NCBI GenBank assembly: GCA_027625915.1
Contig: JANTQA010000063.1
Location: 8,079,501 to 8,143,500, forward strand
Direction: 5' to 3'
Length of the DNA stretch: 64,000 nt
DNA from: Anaeramoeba flamelloides
Lineage: Eukaryota; Metamonada; Anaeramoebidae
This document shows, piece after piece, positions 1 through 12,006 of the stretch. The notes under the pieces were generated by a model. The model did no database searches, had not been told where the DNA came from, and saw nothing but the letters and a program-made list of their open reading frames with translations. The number at the start of each line of letters is the position of its first letter. Position 1 is the stretch's first letter. The position numbers and the translations under genes are program-made.

Positions 1-763
1 CGAAATATCAAGATTTTAAAAACCATTTAAATTATTTAAAATCCCCATAGAACAAACGATAATTTAAAACAATTATTCATTTTTGGTGTTCCCAAACAAT
101 CACTAACTTGATCTTGGAATGTAATCTAATAGAAAATAATTATCATGTATAGTAAAGTTTCCACAAAAATTCAATTATTGTATTTTTATGTGTTTAAAAG
201 CAATTTCAAAGGGTTGAAATGCAACAAAATAATATTTTTTTCTTGAAATTTATATTGATCGTAACTTTGGTTTTTCTTGAATGTAAGATTTGTTCATAAA
301 ATTTTTTTTTTTATCAAAAAATTATTTTGCTAATCTTGTGTATTTAAAAAACCTAAACAAATTTTTGACTGACACAATTTTTTTAAATTTTTTTAAATTA
401 CCCAAATTATTTTCACAATGGTGAAATGGAGATTACGAAATTGTAAAAATTAAATTTTGGTATGATTTAAAACTCCAAAATTCTGTAAAATGTTGAAATT
501 GAAATTGTAAATAACTTTAATTTTATACAAGAAATTCTCGAAATAGAAATTTAACACAGATTATAGAAGTCTTTCAAGGACTTTTTCATCAATACTTTCA
601 CTACTTTCACCATAAACTATGTATTTGTATTCTGGTTTTTTAAATTTTTGAAACATTTTAAAGAATTTATTCGTCTCTCTGAAATTTCATTTTTTGTCTT
701 TTTACTTTTATTACCTATTTTATCTTCTTTCCCTTAAAATCAAAAAAAAAAAATTCACTACTT
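1..763. other. non-coding flank, AT-rich
   Basis: I see no supported gene. The stretch is AT-rich with short A and T runs and stop codons in all frames. Its right end is presumably the promoter and 5' UTR of the SmF gene. I recognise no specific motif. Confidence 0.6.
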
Positions 764-1178
764 ATGAATCAAACCGAAGTATTTCCTTTCTTTCTTTTTC
801 AAGATCGCATTAATAACGATACTTAATTCTTTAATTTGTTTTTGTTCTATTTCCATTTAGAATACGTTAGGCACAAGATCATATCTCAACCCAAAACCGT
901 TTTTAAATATGTTGACTGGCAAAAGTGTAATAATCAAACTAAAATGGGGAATGGAATATTCTGGAAAGCTTGTCTCTTTTGATGAATTTATGAATTTCCA
1001 ATTGGAAGAGGCTTATGAAATCGTTAATTCAAAACGCCACCAATTAGGAGAATTAGTGGTACGTTGTAACAACGTTCTTTATGTTCGAGAAGATATTGAT
1101 TATTCTGAAAATCTTGATAAAAAAAAAATTGAAAAATCAACAACAGAAGAAGAAAAAATTGAGATCGAAGAAAAATAA
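764..1178 (+). CDS. SNRPF: Sm-like core snRNP protein SmF (2 exons)
   Basis: SmF is a subunit of the seven-membered Sm ring around U1, U2, U4 and U5 snRNAs, so it acts in nuclear pre-mRNA splicing. Exon 1 is 764-778 (MNQTE) and exon 2 is 861-1178. The 82-nt intron starts GTATTT and ends ATTTAG in phase 0. The spliced product is 110 residues. Residues 14-21 (LNPKPFLN) match the signature just before the Sm fold in SmF orthologues, and this signature is lost if translation is started at the internal ATG at 909. Sm1 spans about 24-57 ([17 protein letters not shown]). Sm2 spans about 68-81 ([14 protein letters not shown]). The C-terminus (about 88-110) is K/E-rich, longer and more charged than the short acidic tail in animals. 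An AATAAA lies at about 1190, close after the TAA stop. The family assignment is secure. The first exon is inferred from frame and homology only. Confidence 0.93.
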
Positions 1179-1849
1179 TGCAAATCAACAAATAAAAGAA
1201 AAGTCAAATAAAAAAACAAAAAATAAACAAACTCAAAATTAAACAACACAAATTTTTGTAGATCCTTCTTTTGTTCAGGAAAAAAAATTTAGTTTTATTC
1301 TTTTTACTTTTTTTTTTTTTTTAATTTGTACCACTTTAAAATTTTAACAACAATCAAAAAAAGATTCTCTATTTATAATTAAAACAACTATCAAACTAAT
1401 TTTAATTCTTTAATATTTTGAAACAAGCCACATGGTTAATTAAAAAGCATTAAACAACAAAATTAATAACAAAAAAAAAAAACAATTTGTTTTTTTTAAT
1501 TTTACAAGCAAGCATAAACGGTATCAACTTGGATAATACCTTATTACTATAAAGAGATTTACATTCACATTATTCATCACAAAAAACAAAAAAAAAAAAA
1601 ATTTGAATAATCTGAATAACATGGACCCGATACTGCCATTTTCCATTTAATAAATTAAAAATTCTATTTCAGTTCCCAAATATTTTACCGAATTTTTCAA
1701 GGAAAAAAAACAAAAAGATCTTCACGAACCATTATAATATGAAACTCTTGAGATTTAATTTTTGCACTTCCTCATTGGCTTTTGAGATCAAAAGTTATTT
1801 ATTTAGTACTTTTTTTAAAAAAGAAATAATAGCTGCTAAAATATTGGAG

Positions 1850-2930
1850 ACACAATATCCTAAACACAAAAAAAGTATATTTTTTTGCTTATGGAATATG
1901 GTGGGATATTAACCTTGTTTATTCAAATGTGCTCTACAAAATAATTTTTCAAATTTCAATTATTTTTGTATAATTGACCTTTGAGGAATAAGAAAAAAAA
2001 TAAACAGAATAATACACCTCATATAATAGTTGATAGGTGTCTGAAGTAAAACCAATCAACATATTTTCTTAAAAATTGAAAAATGAAAATTATTAGGGCC
2101 ACTATTGAAAAAAAAAAAATGCACATTTTGATCTTCTTTTGAAGATCCAAATATAATTCCAATTAAAATAAATATAATTTTTTTCAATTCTTTTCAAACT
2201 GTTCCAACAACATTTATATAACACCTTTTTACTTAGTGACTCAAGATCTTGAAATAAAAAAAAATTGCAAAACAATTACATTTTGAAAAGAATTTAAAAA
2301 AAGGAAAAAAAATGAACGAGTTTCAATTTAGTTCTTTGTTTTAATAACTGATATACTTTGAGAATATTGTTTTTATCATTAAGTATCTATGCATTGTTAA
2401 CACGAACTTTTTTCAATGTTAGGGTAGAATTAAAATCTTGTAAATTTTAATATTTATAGTAGTGAAAATAATGGATTACAAGATTTTTCATTTTGAATAT
2501 TTTGAAAATTGATATATAATTTCTTTTATTTAAAATCAAATCCTATTTTTTAAAAATCAAACTTTTCAAAATTATACCCTATACTTATTGGAATGATGAT
2601 TAATGGAATTAGACTTGTTCAATACATAATTCAACTAATCAAAAAAACAAGAATACAAAAAATCATTTTCCAAACTCGAGTAAAGTTCTATAAAACTTGA
2701 TTGGCCTTCAAAATAAGTTTATCTACTTGGGTTATCAAACAATTATTTGAGTACTCTATAGATACCTTACTTTGAATGAAATTTTCGTGGGTTTATTCCG
2801 AGTTCATAAAAAAATTGGTTATTTATAAAAAAGATTTGAATAAAAATATTTGCAATTTAATAACAATTTTCAAAATATTCACAATTAAAAATTGTGCCGC
2901 GGGATTTTTTTCAATACTATATTTGTAGAA
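1850..2930. repeat. degenerate dispersed repeat, >1 kb
   Basis: Segments recur elsewhere in the window. About 1935-2040 resembles 13850-13960 (shared CAGAATAATACAC and an adjacent TTGATATGTC-like stretch). About 2130-2270 resembles 15010-15150. About 2500-2930 resembles 45100-45420 and 45850-46110 (shared GAATGATGA, AAACAAGAATA, TCTATAGA-ACCTTACTTT). No intact reading frame or clear terminal repeats were seen, so the class is unknown. This looks like an old transposon family broken into pieces. Confidence 0.6.
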
Positions 2931-3225
2931 AAAAATGGTTAAATCGACTATATGAAATAATAAACTTTTATTTTTATACAATCATTTTTAATGAAAAAGT
3001 TGATAAAACAATATGAACAAAGTTATAAATATTATTACTAATTAAAAGTATATGTTTCTTTTTTTGAAGTGGATATTCCAATAAAATGTTTTTTAAATCA
3101 GCAAAGAATAGAATAATTAAATTTTTTTCTTTAAAATCTTTTCCAAAGACCTAAAGGCTGGGTTCAATATGGTAAATAATATTATTTTGAAATCAAAAAA
3201 AAAAGTTGGTAATTTTTTTTTTTAT

Positions 3226-3466
3226 TACTGATAAATTCAAATAAAAAACTGAAAATTTTTAGTTCTATTTCCATTTTTGAAATTATTTTACATAATTTAA
3301 AAAAAACACTCTATTGATTTAAATGCTAAAAAAACTTTTTAAAATTGGTTTTATTTTCAAAAGATTCATTCTCTTGAGTTGTTTTCAAAGTTAAGCTCCT
3401 GAATGAAAAAAATGGAAATAGAATTAAAAATTTTATTCAATTTATTTGTAATTTAAAGTATTATTT
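3226..3466. mobile_element. MITE, CTGATAAATTC family, copy 1
   Basis: Non-autonomous DNA element of about 240 bp. It starts TA-CTGATAAATTCAAAT and ends with a decayed inverted copy followed by TA. Three better-preserved copies are at 11770-12006, 31680-31996 and 33464-33702. The TA dinucleotides at both ends suggest Tc1/mariner-type target duplication. No coding capacity. Confidence 0.6.
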
Positions 3467-3504
3467 AACAAAGTAGTTTTTATTTCCTCTTATTTACAAT
3501 TAGG

Positions 3505-4045
3505 TTTACCAGAATATAAAAGAATTGAGTAAATTCCATGATTTTTCTCTATCCCTTTGAATTCTTAAAAGTATAATTATGTTTTTTTTTTAACTTTTTG
3601 AAATAAAAAGAAATTGTTTAAAATTTTCTTATAATTTCTCAAATAAAAAAAAAAACCAATTAGCTTTTTGAGAGTTTTCTGTTTATTTAAAAAATTATAA
3701 GATTTTCTAGGTTTTTTTTGATTCTTCAAATAAACTCGTAATTCTGGAAAACTGTCGTTAGGTTTTTTTGAGTTTTCTATTGATTTGCGAAGTGTTCGAG
3801 GTTTTTTTTACTTTTTGTAATAAACAGAAAATTTAAAAAAATTTCCGTTTCTTTCAAAAAGTAAAATAAAATCTAGAACACTTCACAAATAAATAGAAAA
3901 CTCAAAAAAACCTAGAACACTTCATAAATAAATAGAAAACTCAAAAAAACCTAACAAAAATCAATAGATTTTCGAAATAAAATAGAAAAACTTAAAATAA
4001 CATAGGATACTTAACAGATAAAATAGAAAAATGCAAGAAAATTAA
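3505..4045. repeat. palindrome/tandem array, locus 1
   Basis: Array of the modules seen at six places in the window: a degenerate copy of the AATTCAAAAGAATTGAG palindrome near 3513-3570, several CTAGGTTTTTTTGAG units, and their inverted copies. A direct tandem repeat of about 38 bp (beginning CTAGAACACTTCA) lies near 3871-3950. Module order and strand vary between loci. Confidence 0.6.
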
Positions 4046-4179
4046 TTCGTTCTACAAAATTTGACTGTACTTCATTAACTCCTAAATTTTTATTTAGAAA
4101 ATTATAAAATGTTGGCTATTTTTTTCATAGCCTAATATCAATTAAAAATTAATAAGTATGAGGGAAAAGATCAATTTAA

Positions 4180-4450
4180 AAATCAACAATGAAACGCACG
4201 GATGTTATTTTTAAAAAATTTTTCAATGAGAGACACAAAATTTCCCAATTTGAATCTTTTTTACAAATAATTTTGAATATAAATATGGTCGTTTCAAAAT
4301 GTATCTCTTTGTACTTTTGGAGATCTCTAAGATTTTTTTTATTTCATTTTCATTTTACAAATGATTTATTTATATCCGAAAGAATAATACAAAATCACTA
4401 ATTTAATAAAAGAAAAAGCATTAGCATAACCACAAATCAGAATATGCTAA
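4180..4450. repeat. dispersed repeat, also at 38040-38310
   Basis: About 270 bp similar to 38040-38310. Shared segments include AGACAC followed by TTTCCAATT-like sequence, GTTTCRAARTGT, GGAGATCT/TAAGATCTC before AAGATTTTTT, and CGAAAGAAT. Neither copy keeps a common open frame. Class unknown. Confidence 0.5.
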
Positions 4451-6156
4451 TTAAATTGATTTTATTACATAAAAAAACAATTTAACTCTAAATATAAGAA
4501 ATTTCAGTATTTACAATTATAAAACAAGGATTGATTATAATTTTTTTTATCAAAATTTAATTTTTATTAAGATTTTGTAACCCATTTTTTTGTCTATTTA
4601 ACTTTTTCAAATTGAAAGAGTAACTTGATTTTTTAGCATAACTATTAACTAATTTCTCTCTTTTTTCTTCTTTCTCTTTTCTTCTTTCTCTTTTCTTTTT
4701 TCTCTTTTTGAGTTTTCTCTATGAAACCTATACTTCCCTAGAATTTTCCGATTTTTATACATATAAGTCTTAACTTGTAAGTTATTTACTAACTTAAATC
4801 GGATGATTTTTCATTAAACTTTATTTTGATCATTTTTAAAGGATATTCTTATTTTCCTGAATTAAGGTCTTGAAAAGTATTTATTGTTAATTTAATAAAA
4901 AATTTTCGACTCCTTTTTTAAGTTTAAAAAAAACTTTCTTTTTATTTTTTCTAAATGAAAAAAAAAAAAAAATCCGATTCTCTTTTTTAAAATCAATCAA
5001 ACTTGATTTTTTTTTAATAATTGACTTGAGATCCTTTTGTACTGTTATTTAAATTTTAATAATTGAGACAAGAGGATTTTTTCTTGTTATTAGTATTTAG
5101 TTTCCAAAAGAAGTTACAGTTTTACTACACAGTGTTTTGAGCAAATCCATCATTAACTATCAAGCAAAATTTCGGTCAGTTGCAAGAATCTTAATATAAG
5201 TTGATAATATAAATATTTGGGCGTATATTTAATTTAGAGTCAAGATATTTAATTCCTACATTTTTATTTGGTTAAAATAATTATGATCCACTCTAAAAAT
5301 GTTAAAATAAAATTTTTTGACAAATTACGACTTTTTTGGATATTTTTTTTATGTTTTATTGAAAAAACTTCCTAATCATAAATAAATAATTAATAGTAGT
5401 ATTAATTTATGTTGAATTATTGAATTCTATGTATTAAATAGTAATAATTTACTCATAACCAACTAAAATTGAAAATAAATACGATAAAGATCTTTGGTGA
5501 ATTTTTATGGTAATAGTTATTGATGTTGAAGAGTACAGTGAAATATTATAACAATAAAACTCATTTTTGTTTCCAAAATAATTTATTATAATCTTGCAAT
5601 AATAGTTCTTTATAACTTTAACTAATATAAGAGATCAAGTATTTATCTTGTATCTTACTACTTCATTCCGTTTCCATATCTTGAATGAATTTCTTTTTAG
5701 AAAATGAAGTCTAAATTTACTTTAATCATTTTAATTTCATAAGTGGCATCAAAAAAAAATTAAATATCAATAAATTCATATTTGATTCAGTACTAAAAGA
5801 ATAGATTTCTTGACAATTCAACATTAAACAAAAAACAAGTTTTATTGGGGTCAGGGACTAAATAATCCTGAATCTTTTTTAAAATTTTCATTCTTTTTTT
5901 CGGTGTATTATGGATGGAAATAAAATTGAATAAAATAATCAAAACAAAAATTGTATTTCAAAAAATAGATTCATTAAATTAAGAAATAAAATTAGACAAA
6001 AGAAAAGTAACATTATTTAAAATTTTAAATAGTAAAAAAAATTTTTATCAAAAAATTAAAAACTGAGAAAAAAGAAAACAAAATCAAAATAAAAAAAAAA
6101 AAATAGATAAAAAAAAAAAAAATTAAAAATTAAAAATTAAAACTCAAGGTGCGTAA

Positions 6157-9100
6157 TTAATCACTGAAGCCACTGTCTTCAGTACTTTCTTCATTTCTTT
6201 GTCTTCTAAGAGCCTTTTCTTTTTGGTATTCTTCTTTCTCGATTTCTATTCTAACGGATCCTGGGATATCTGGAATTGCTTGATGTACTAAGAATTTAAG
6301 GAAAAGTATAGCGTGCTCTAAAATGACAAGCCATAGCAATTTTCTATAAGCTGTATCGATGACGACACCAAAGAAGGTGAATTCAGTGAAGGCAAAGGAC
6401 ATCATAACGATATTTGAAAGAATGACCAAGACGGAGGTTAATTTAAGAATTTCCATCCATTTCCCGATTCCGTTTGCGGCTCTAGGTTCAGGTCTTCTCA
6501 TTGATTTTAATTTGATAGCGTCTGTTCTAATTTCAATAAAGTTATTTAAGCATGCCAATAGTGGTGCCAAGGGGCCCAATGGGAATGCTAGCAAGAAAAA
6601 TGTGGAGAATCCCATTTGGATAAACATTTCTAAATAGTCCTCGACGGTGTTTTCATAAACGGGGAATTTCATTTGCTTTTCAGCTTTTTTGAATTTACCG
6701 ACTTCCATTCCTTCTTCCTTTTGTTTTTTTCTTTTCTTCTTTTGGGCACGGATCTTGTATTTGCCCTTAATCCAAGGAAGACCAACTTCCATGGCATTGC
6801 CAATTATTTGTTTCGTGATCAAAATGGACATGAGTTGCGTGGAAACATAGCCGATGTCTTGCGCAATGAAGGCACTAATGAAAATCGAAATGTAATTATT
6901 TACCGATTGGAACATAAAGTATTTCAAAATTAATGATCCCTCATGATCGGAATCTGTTTCATGGTTTTCCCAAAGCGTTAGCTTGGCTCCGACTGTTTTG
7001 AAAATGGCATTCAAAATGAAAATGGAGGCTCCAGTTGTAACACCGGTCCACATCGAATAATATGTTGTTGCTTGCTTGGTTCCATAGCTTTTGATCAAGC
7101 TTTCCTTGAATTTTTGTTTATTTTTGGAAAATAATCTTTGGTTTTGGATCCCAATCGAGACGCCTGCAGCCGCGCACATCATAAGAACTGTAAACCCATA
7201 TGTTAAAAGATACTTTATTCTTCTTTTCCAGATTGGATAATAAATTTCCTTTTTGCCAGTGATTGGAGACTCTCGTTTTTCACCCTTGAACTCGGGCCGG
7301 ATGGTCTCTTCTTGGTGGAAATCTAACATATCCCAATGATACGCTAATTCAATGCTTTTACGTTTCCAAAATTCAATGAACAGTGTGATCCAGATAGATA
7401 CAATAATAATATACCAAAGACCAAGTTGCCCCTTTTGCTTTGTATCTGAGGCTTGCCAAATTGTAATTGCAACAGAAATTGCAGAAAGTAGAACCAAAAA
7501 ATAAAGATACACTTTCAAAAATGCAAAATAATATGCAATGCTTTCTCCAAAATAATCTATTTTATTTTTTTATTTATTTATTGATTAAAAATGGTTTGGG
7601 GGAATTAAAAAGACATGATATTAAATAATTTTTGATTCAAAAAAGTAGGAGAAGAATATAATGATCCCATATATATGTATATATGTATATATGTATTTAT
7701 GTATGTATGTATTTATGTATGTATGTATCTGTGTGTGTGTGCCTTGAAATTTTGTTTGAGCAAGTTATCAAATAATATTGGATTAGGTTATTTGAGATTT
7801 TGATGATAAAGTTTTAACTTTAGAAATAGGGTGATATATAATTTTCTATTCAAAAGTAATTTATAGACTTTAGATTAAATATACATTTAAAAATTTATTT
7901 TGCTTTTACAAATATCTGTTATCACTCCTATTGATTAATAACTTGGAAACTTTGATTTTTTATCAAATGAAAAATTATTCTATTCTCTCTATTTTATTTT
8001 TAAAAATACTTTTTATTGATATTTTTGTTTGGTAATACCAGAAGTTCAAATGTCGTATAATAAAATCAATCATAGAAAGGATTTCATATGTATTCTTTGA
8101 ATTTTGTCTCATAATTTGTTCTCCAATTTGTTGAATTTTTTTCCTTATACTTTGAAAAAAAAAAAATATTAGTCATTTCTCTAAAAAAATGTTTTAATAC
8201 TTAAATGCTTTTTTACACCTTTTCTCTTGTTAAAATTTTGATTTTTAAATGTTAAAATAAACTCCACTTTCTTCCAATTTAGATAAAATAATCTTTAATA
8301 GAAAATCTATAAGTTTATGTTTTTCTTTTTGTTTAACAATTGGTTGATTTTTTGAGAAAATAAAACAGAATCAGATGCAAAGAGAGTATTAAAAACTTTT
8401 GGGTAAAAATAACAATTTATCATTTTTTTTTTGATTATTAAATTCTTTTTCTTTGATATTATTTGACTTTGAAGAATAAATTGACTATTCTTTTTGGAAT
8501 TAAAAAAATATTAAATTACTTTCAAATCTAAAATCATGAAATATCCAAAACATCATAAATCCAATTTTTTAGATCAATTGAAAATATTAGTAAAAATTCA
8601 AAAACTTATTCCCATTTTAAAGAGAAAAATATAAATTACCTAGTAACCATTAACCAAATCAATTGGGATATTGATCAAATATTATTAAATCTCATTAATT
8701 TTTAACGCATTGGTAAATGAAGAAATCAAAAAAATCACAGATCTGAAAAATTAATAGAGAAGACGAAGACTGAAAATTAAAATCTAATTTTGAAATTAAA
8801 TTTTAAAATCAGAATCATTTTGATCAATTTAACATATTTAAATGTCTTTTCATTTGAGAAAGGTGTTTATTTCTTTTCAATTTACCTTAAATCAAGGAAA
8901 AATATTTAGATATTAAAAATTTCCCACTAAATTCTCCTCCAATTTAAATGTTAAATTTTGAATAACATTTATTAAAGTAAAATGTAAAAAAAAATTATAC
9001 TCTTATTTTATGAATGCAAAAACAAAAGTAATTATCAGAGTATGGATATTTGCTAATATATTTAGAATTTATCTAAAAATTCATCACAATGAATTTGATT

Positions 9101-10740
9101 CTCAATTTTCATTCAATTTCTCTATTTATTTTCAAAGTTGGTTTATTTTTAATTGTGAAGATTTGGGATTTTTTTGATTTCTTCATTTACCAATGCATTA
9201 AAAATTAATGAGATTTAATAATATTTGATCAATATCCCAATTAATTTGGTTAATGATTACTAAGTAATTTATAACTTTTAAAATGGGAATAAATTTTCTA
9301 ATTTTTACTTATATTTTCATTTGATCTAAAAAATTGAATTTATGATGTTTTGGAAATTTCCTGATTTTAGATTTGACAGTTGGTTTGTAAGTTTATTTGA
9401 AATAAATACTGATTTATTTTTCAAAAATAATTCAATGAATTTTTTTTTAACATATTTTGAAAAATTTAAAAAAAAAAAGATCAATTATAAAATCTTTCCA
9501 TAAATACAAAATCAAGAATGAAAAATATATCATATAAATTGCCAGTTTATCATCATAAAGGGATTTTTTGTTTTTAACTTAAAAATTGCTTTTAGAGATT
9601 GAGAAAAGATCTGATTTAAAAACTTAAAAAGATTAGTCAGTCTTCTATAAAAAAATCAAATCTAAAAATTTTATTGTACAGCTATTTTAAAAAAGTGAGA
9701 AATTTTTTTTTATGAAAACTTTGTCAGAATTAAAACTTTTTTAAAGATATATGTTTTAATAAAGTGTGAAAAGTTTTTTATTTTTTTAACAAATTGTCTT
9801 CATACTCAAAGGCTGAGACCTCACCTTTTTAAAAGAGAAAACCATCAAAAAGTTTTAATTCTGAAAAAGTTTTCACTTTTATCAAATTGAAAACTTGATA
9901 AAAGTTTTTAAATCTGACATTCTCATAAAAAAAAGTCCACACTTTTTTAAAACGACTTTATAATTAAACTTTATGAAATTTTTAATTTGTTTTTAAGCTC
10001 AAAATTTTACAGTTTTTTGAAATTCTAAGATTTCATAAAAAATAAAAAAAAAAAAAAAAAAAAAATACCAAGAAAAAAATGAAATATACAAACCTCTGAT
10101 AACATCTACTGGCCTACTAAATCTAAAACTTTTTTTCCATGTGTTGATGGTTGGTTGAAGTTCTTCCTGATGATGTAGCCCAAAAAATTGAGAAATAATT
10201 TTCTTTCTTTTCAAATTGATAATACCTATTAAAATTGTCAAAAAGAAAAAGAAAAAGAAAAGCAGGTTTAAAATTTGGATTGGTGAATGAATTTTTAGGT
10301 ATTTTTGTCGTGTTTCATTTAAAAAACCAATAAAAATTATAAAAGATCGAAAAAAAAAAAAATAAATAAAACGGAAAAAAGGAAAAAAAAAAAAAGGTTA
10401 CTTAATTGTGAACCACCTTTTGATTTTGGTGCTTCAATTAAAGACATGATTAATTTTTGTCTTGCACAAGAATTGAAAACACAGCCTGGGACTGCTGATT
10501 CAACATAAAGTTGTTTAGAGTCGATTTCAAATTCTTGGTATCCTGCATGTTCTTGGCCTTCAAGTCCGCTTGATAATTTAACTTTTTGTCTTGTTAATTC
10601 TGCCCATGCTTCCAATCGTTCAAGAGAACTTCCAACATCTATAAAAAAAAAAAAAAAAATAAATAAAAATAGTATTAATAAAATAAAAGGAAAGTTTGGG
10701 TTAAAAAGAAGTAAAAAGTTAATAAAAAAAATAAATTTCT

Positions 10741-10781
<41 letters not shown>

Positions 10782-11040
10782 TACGAATAAAACCAAATTC
10801 CCCAGTTGAAGATGTAGAATCTTTTGTGACAAGACCAATTGCTTGGAATTTGTTTCGAAGTTTTTGACGCTTCTCTTGAAGGTAATCAAAATCGTCTTCT
10901 TCATTGATTGGATAAACCATTATGTATTCATAAAAGATTAAACCACTCTCTTCGTCTTCAACAACAAACTGTTCGCCTTGGTTTGTGTTGTCAACAAAAA
11001 TAATCGGGTTAACTTCTTGTAAAAGAGGTTCGTCAATCAT
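6157..11040 (-). CDS. anoctamin/TMEM16 family membrane protein (4 exons)
   Basis: Anoctamins are homodimeric membrane proteins that act as Ca2+-activated lipid scramblases or chloride channels. ANO10-like members are often intracellular. Exons on the minus strand: 11040-10785, 10638-10402, 10225-10094 and 7556-6157. The introns are 146, 176 and 2537 nt, all GT-AG, all phase 1. The product is 674 residues, near the 660 of human ANO10. The N-terminal cytosolic domain (1-205) contains FYEYIMVYPINEEDD. The last junction rebuilds the family signature PVDVIRDYFGE before TM1. The membrane part has roughly 8-10 hydrophobic segments. LNNFIEIRTDAIK retains the TM6 Asn and Glu positions used for Ca2+ in the family, and the C-terminal LEHAILFLK then IPDIP matches the last helix. 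The start is the first in-frame ATG. The open frame upstream begins only with GTG. The tail is charged (EEYQKEKALRRQRNEE). Confidence 0.93.
7665..7742. repeat. TATG/TGTG microsatellite
   Basis: Simple repeat of ATATATGT, ATGTATGT and TGTGTG units, in the giant anoctamin intron about 110 bp upstream (in gene orientation) of the last acceptor. Confidence 0.85.
8522..9376. mobile_element. long-inverted-repeat element in anoctamin intron
   Basis: Arms of about 220 bp at 8522-8743 and 9158-9376 are inverted copies with roughly 90% identity by eye (for example CAAAACATCATAAAT and GGGATATTGATCAAATATT in both). A spacer of about 415 bp shows no coding signal. This is consistent with a foldback-type DNA element or long-TIR MITE. 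I could not define a target duplication. Confidence 0.75.
9676..9962. mobile_element. TIR element (MITE-like) in anoctamin intron
   Basis: About 285 bp with terminal inverted repeats of roughly 60 bp (TTTTAAAAAAGTG near both ends). A second inner inverted pair is seen (AGTTTTAATTCTGA at 9857 against TCAGAATTAAAACT at 9724). No coding capacity. It lies in the same intron as the previous element. Confidence 0.65.
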
Positions 11041-11534
11041 TTGGTGATCAAAAAAAAAGCAAAAAGAGAAAAAAATGTGATCTTGATAGGTTTGTTCCAA
11101 AAGATCGAAAATTTGTTGAGTCAACTTTTTATTGTTTTGAACTGAATAATTTATTTTTTTTTGGTATTTGAACACTTTTCAAAATTGAAATGATGACTCA
11201 GACGATTTTGTTCATAAAAAAAAAGATAATTTTAAAAATGAGGCTTTTTTCGATTAAGGTATTTTACACCTAAAAATTGTGTAATATTTTGAAAAGTTGT
11301 GTTCAAATCAAAATGTCTTGAAAGATTACATTTCCTGTTTCAATTGGTCTTTTCTCTTTTGTGAAAATATTTTTCACTTCCACAAACACCATTCAAATTT
11401 TTTAAAATTTTAAGGCAGTAAGTACATTTTCAAATTTTGAGTGCAACATTTAGTTCCAAACCAAATACTTTAAATCATTTTTCTGAATGGGAACGTATAA
11501 CATTTTTATACAAACGGGGAGTGTCAGGTATCCT

Positions 11535-11537
<3 letters not shown>

Positions 11538-11565
<28 letters not shown>
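11538..11565. repeat. (TA)n microsatellite
   Basis: Uninterrupted run of about 14 TA units just outside the anoctamin 5' end. Confidence 0.9.
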
Positions 11566-11568
<3 letters not shown>

Positions 11569-11769
11569 AATTGCAAAAAAAAAAAAAATGGAAAACAAAA
11601 TTCTTAAAAAATTGATCACTTAGAAAGAAAGAAAAAACATTTATTTCTTAATTATTCTTGGTCTGTAATATTTGTGACAATTGATCCTTCTTTTTTCCCC
11701 AATTTTATTTATAATTTTGACTTGAAAAACTTTTTATTTGAAAAATTTTTGAGAAACAAATTATTTTCC

Positions 11770-12006
11770 TACTGATAAATTCAAAAAAATATCTAAAAAT
11801 TTTCTGCTTCGTTTTCCTTTTTAAATCTTTTTTTAATATATTTTGAAGAAAATATTCTATTGGATTAAATATTGAGAAAATTTGTAAAATTAGTTGTTCC
11901 TTCAAAATATTCTTACTCTCGAGTTGTTTTAAAAGTTGAGCCCCTTGATTACAAAAATGGAAATTGAACAGAAATTTTCAAAAAATAAATTTGAATTTAT
12001 CAGTAT
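11770..12006. mobile_element. MITE, CTGATAAATTC family, copy 2
   Basis: Begins TACTGATAAATTCAAA and ends TTTGAATTTATCAGTA, an almost exact inverted repeat with TA on both sides. Homology between the arms continues inward for about 45 bp. This is the clearest copy of the family. No coding capacity. Confidence 0.75.

Larger units (their letters stand above)
1179..6156. other. intergenic region between convergent SmF and anoctamin genes
   Basis: About 5 kb with no supported gene. It holds a degenerate repeat at 1850-2930, a TA-flanked MITE at 3226-3466, a palindrome/tandem array at about 3505-4045 and a dispersed repeat at 4180-4450 (each listed separately). An open frame at 4189-4401 lies inside the dispersed repeat and is not conserved in its second copy. 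From 4450 to 6150 I see only AT-rich sequence and presumed 3' UTR of both genes. Confidence 0.6.

Noticed and set aside
909-1178. SmF starting at the internal ATG
   Set aside because: The conserved LNPKPFL stretch directly upstream is in frame and reached through a good intron, so the true start is in the short first exon.
4189-4401. Open frame of 70 codons
   Set aside because: It lies inside a dispersed repeat whose other copy (38040-38310) does not keep the frame.
6157-7518. The anoctamin's long exon as a complete, truncated protein
   Set aside because: It would begin with TTG in the middle of the YFGE motif. Three upstream exons join in frame and supply the N-terminal domain.
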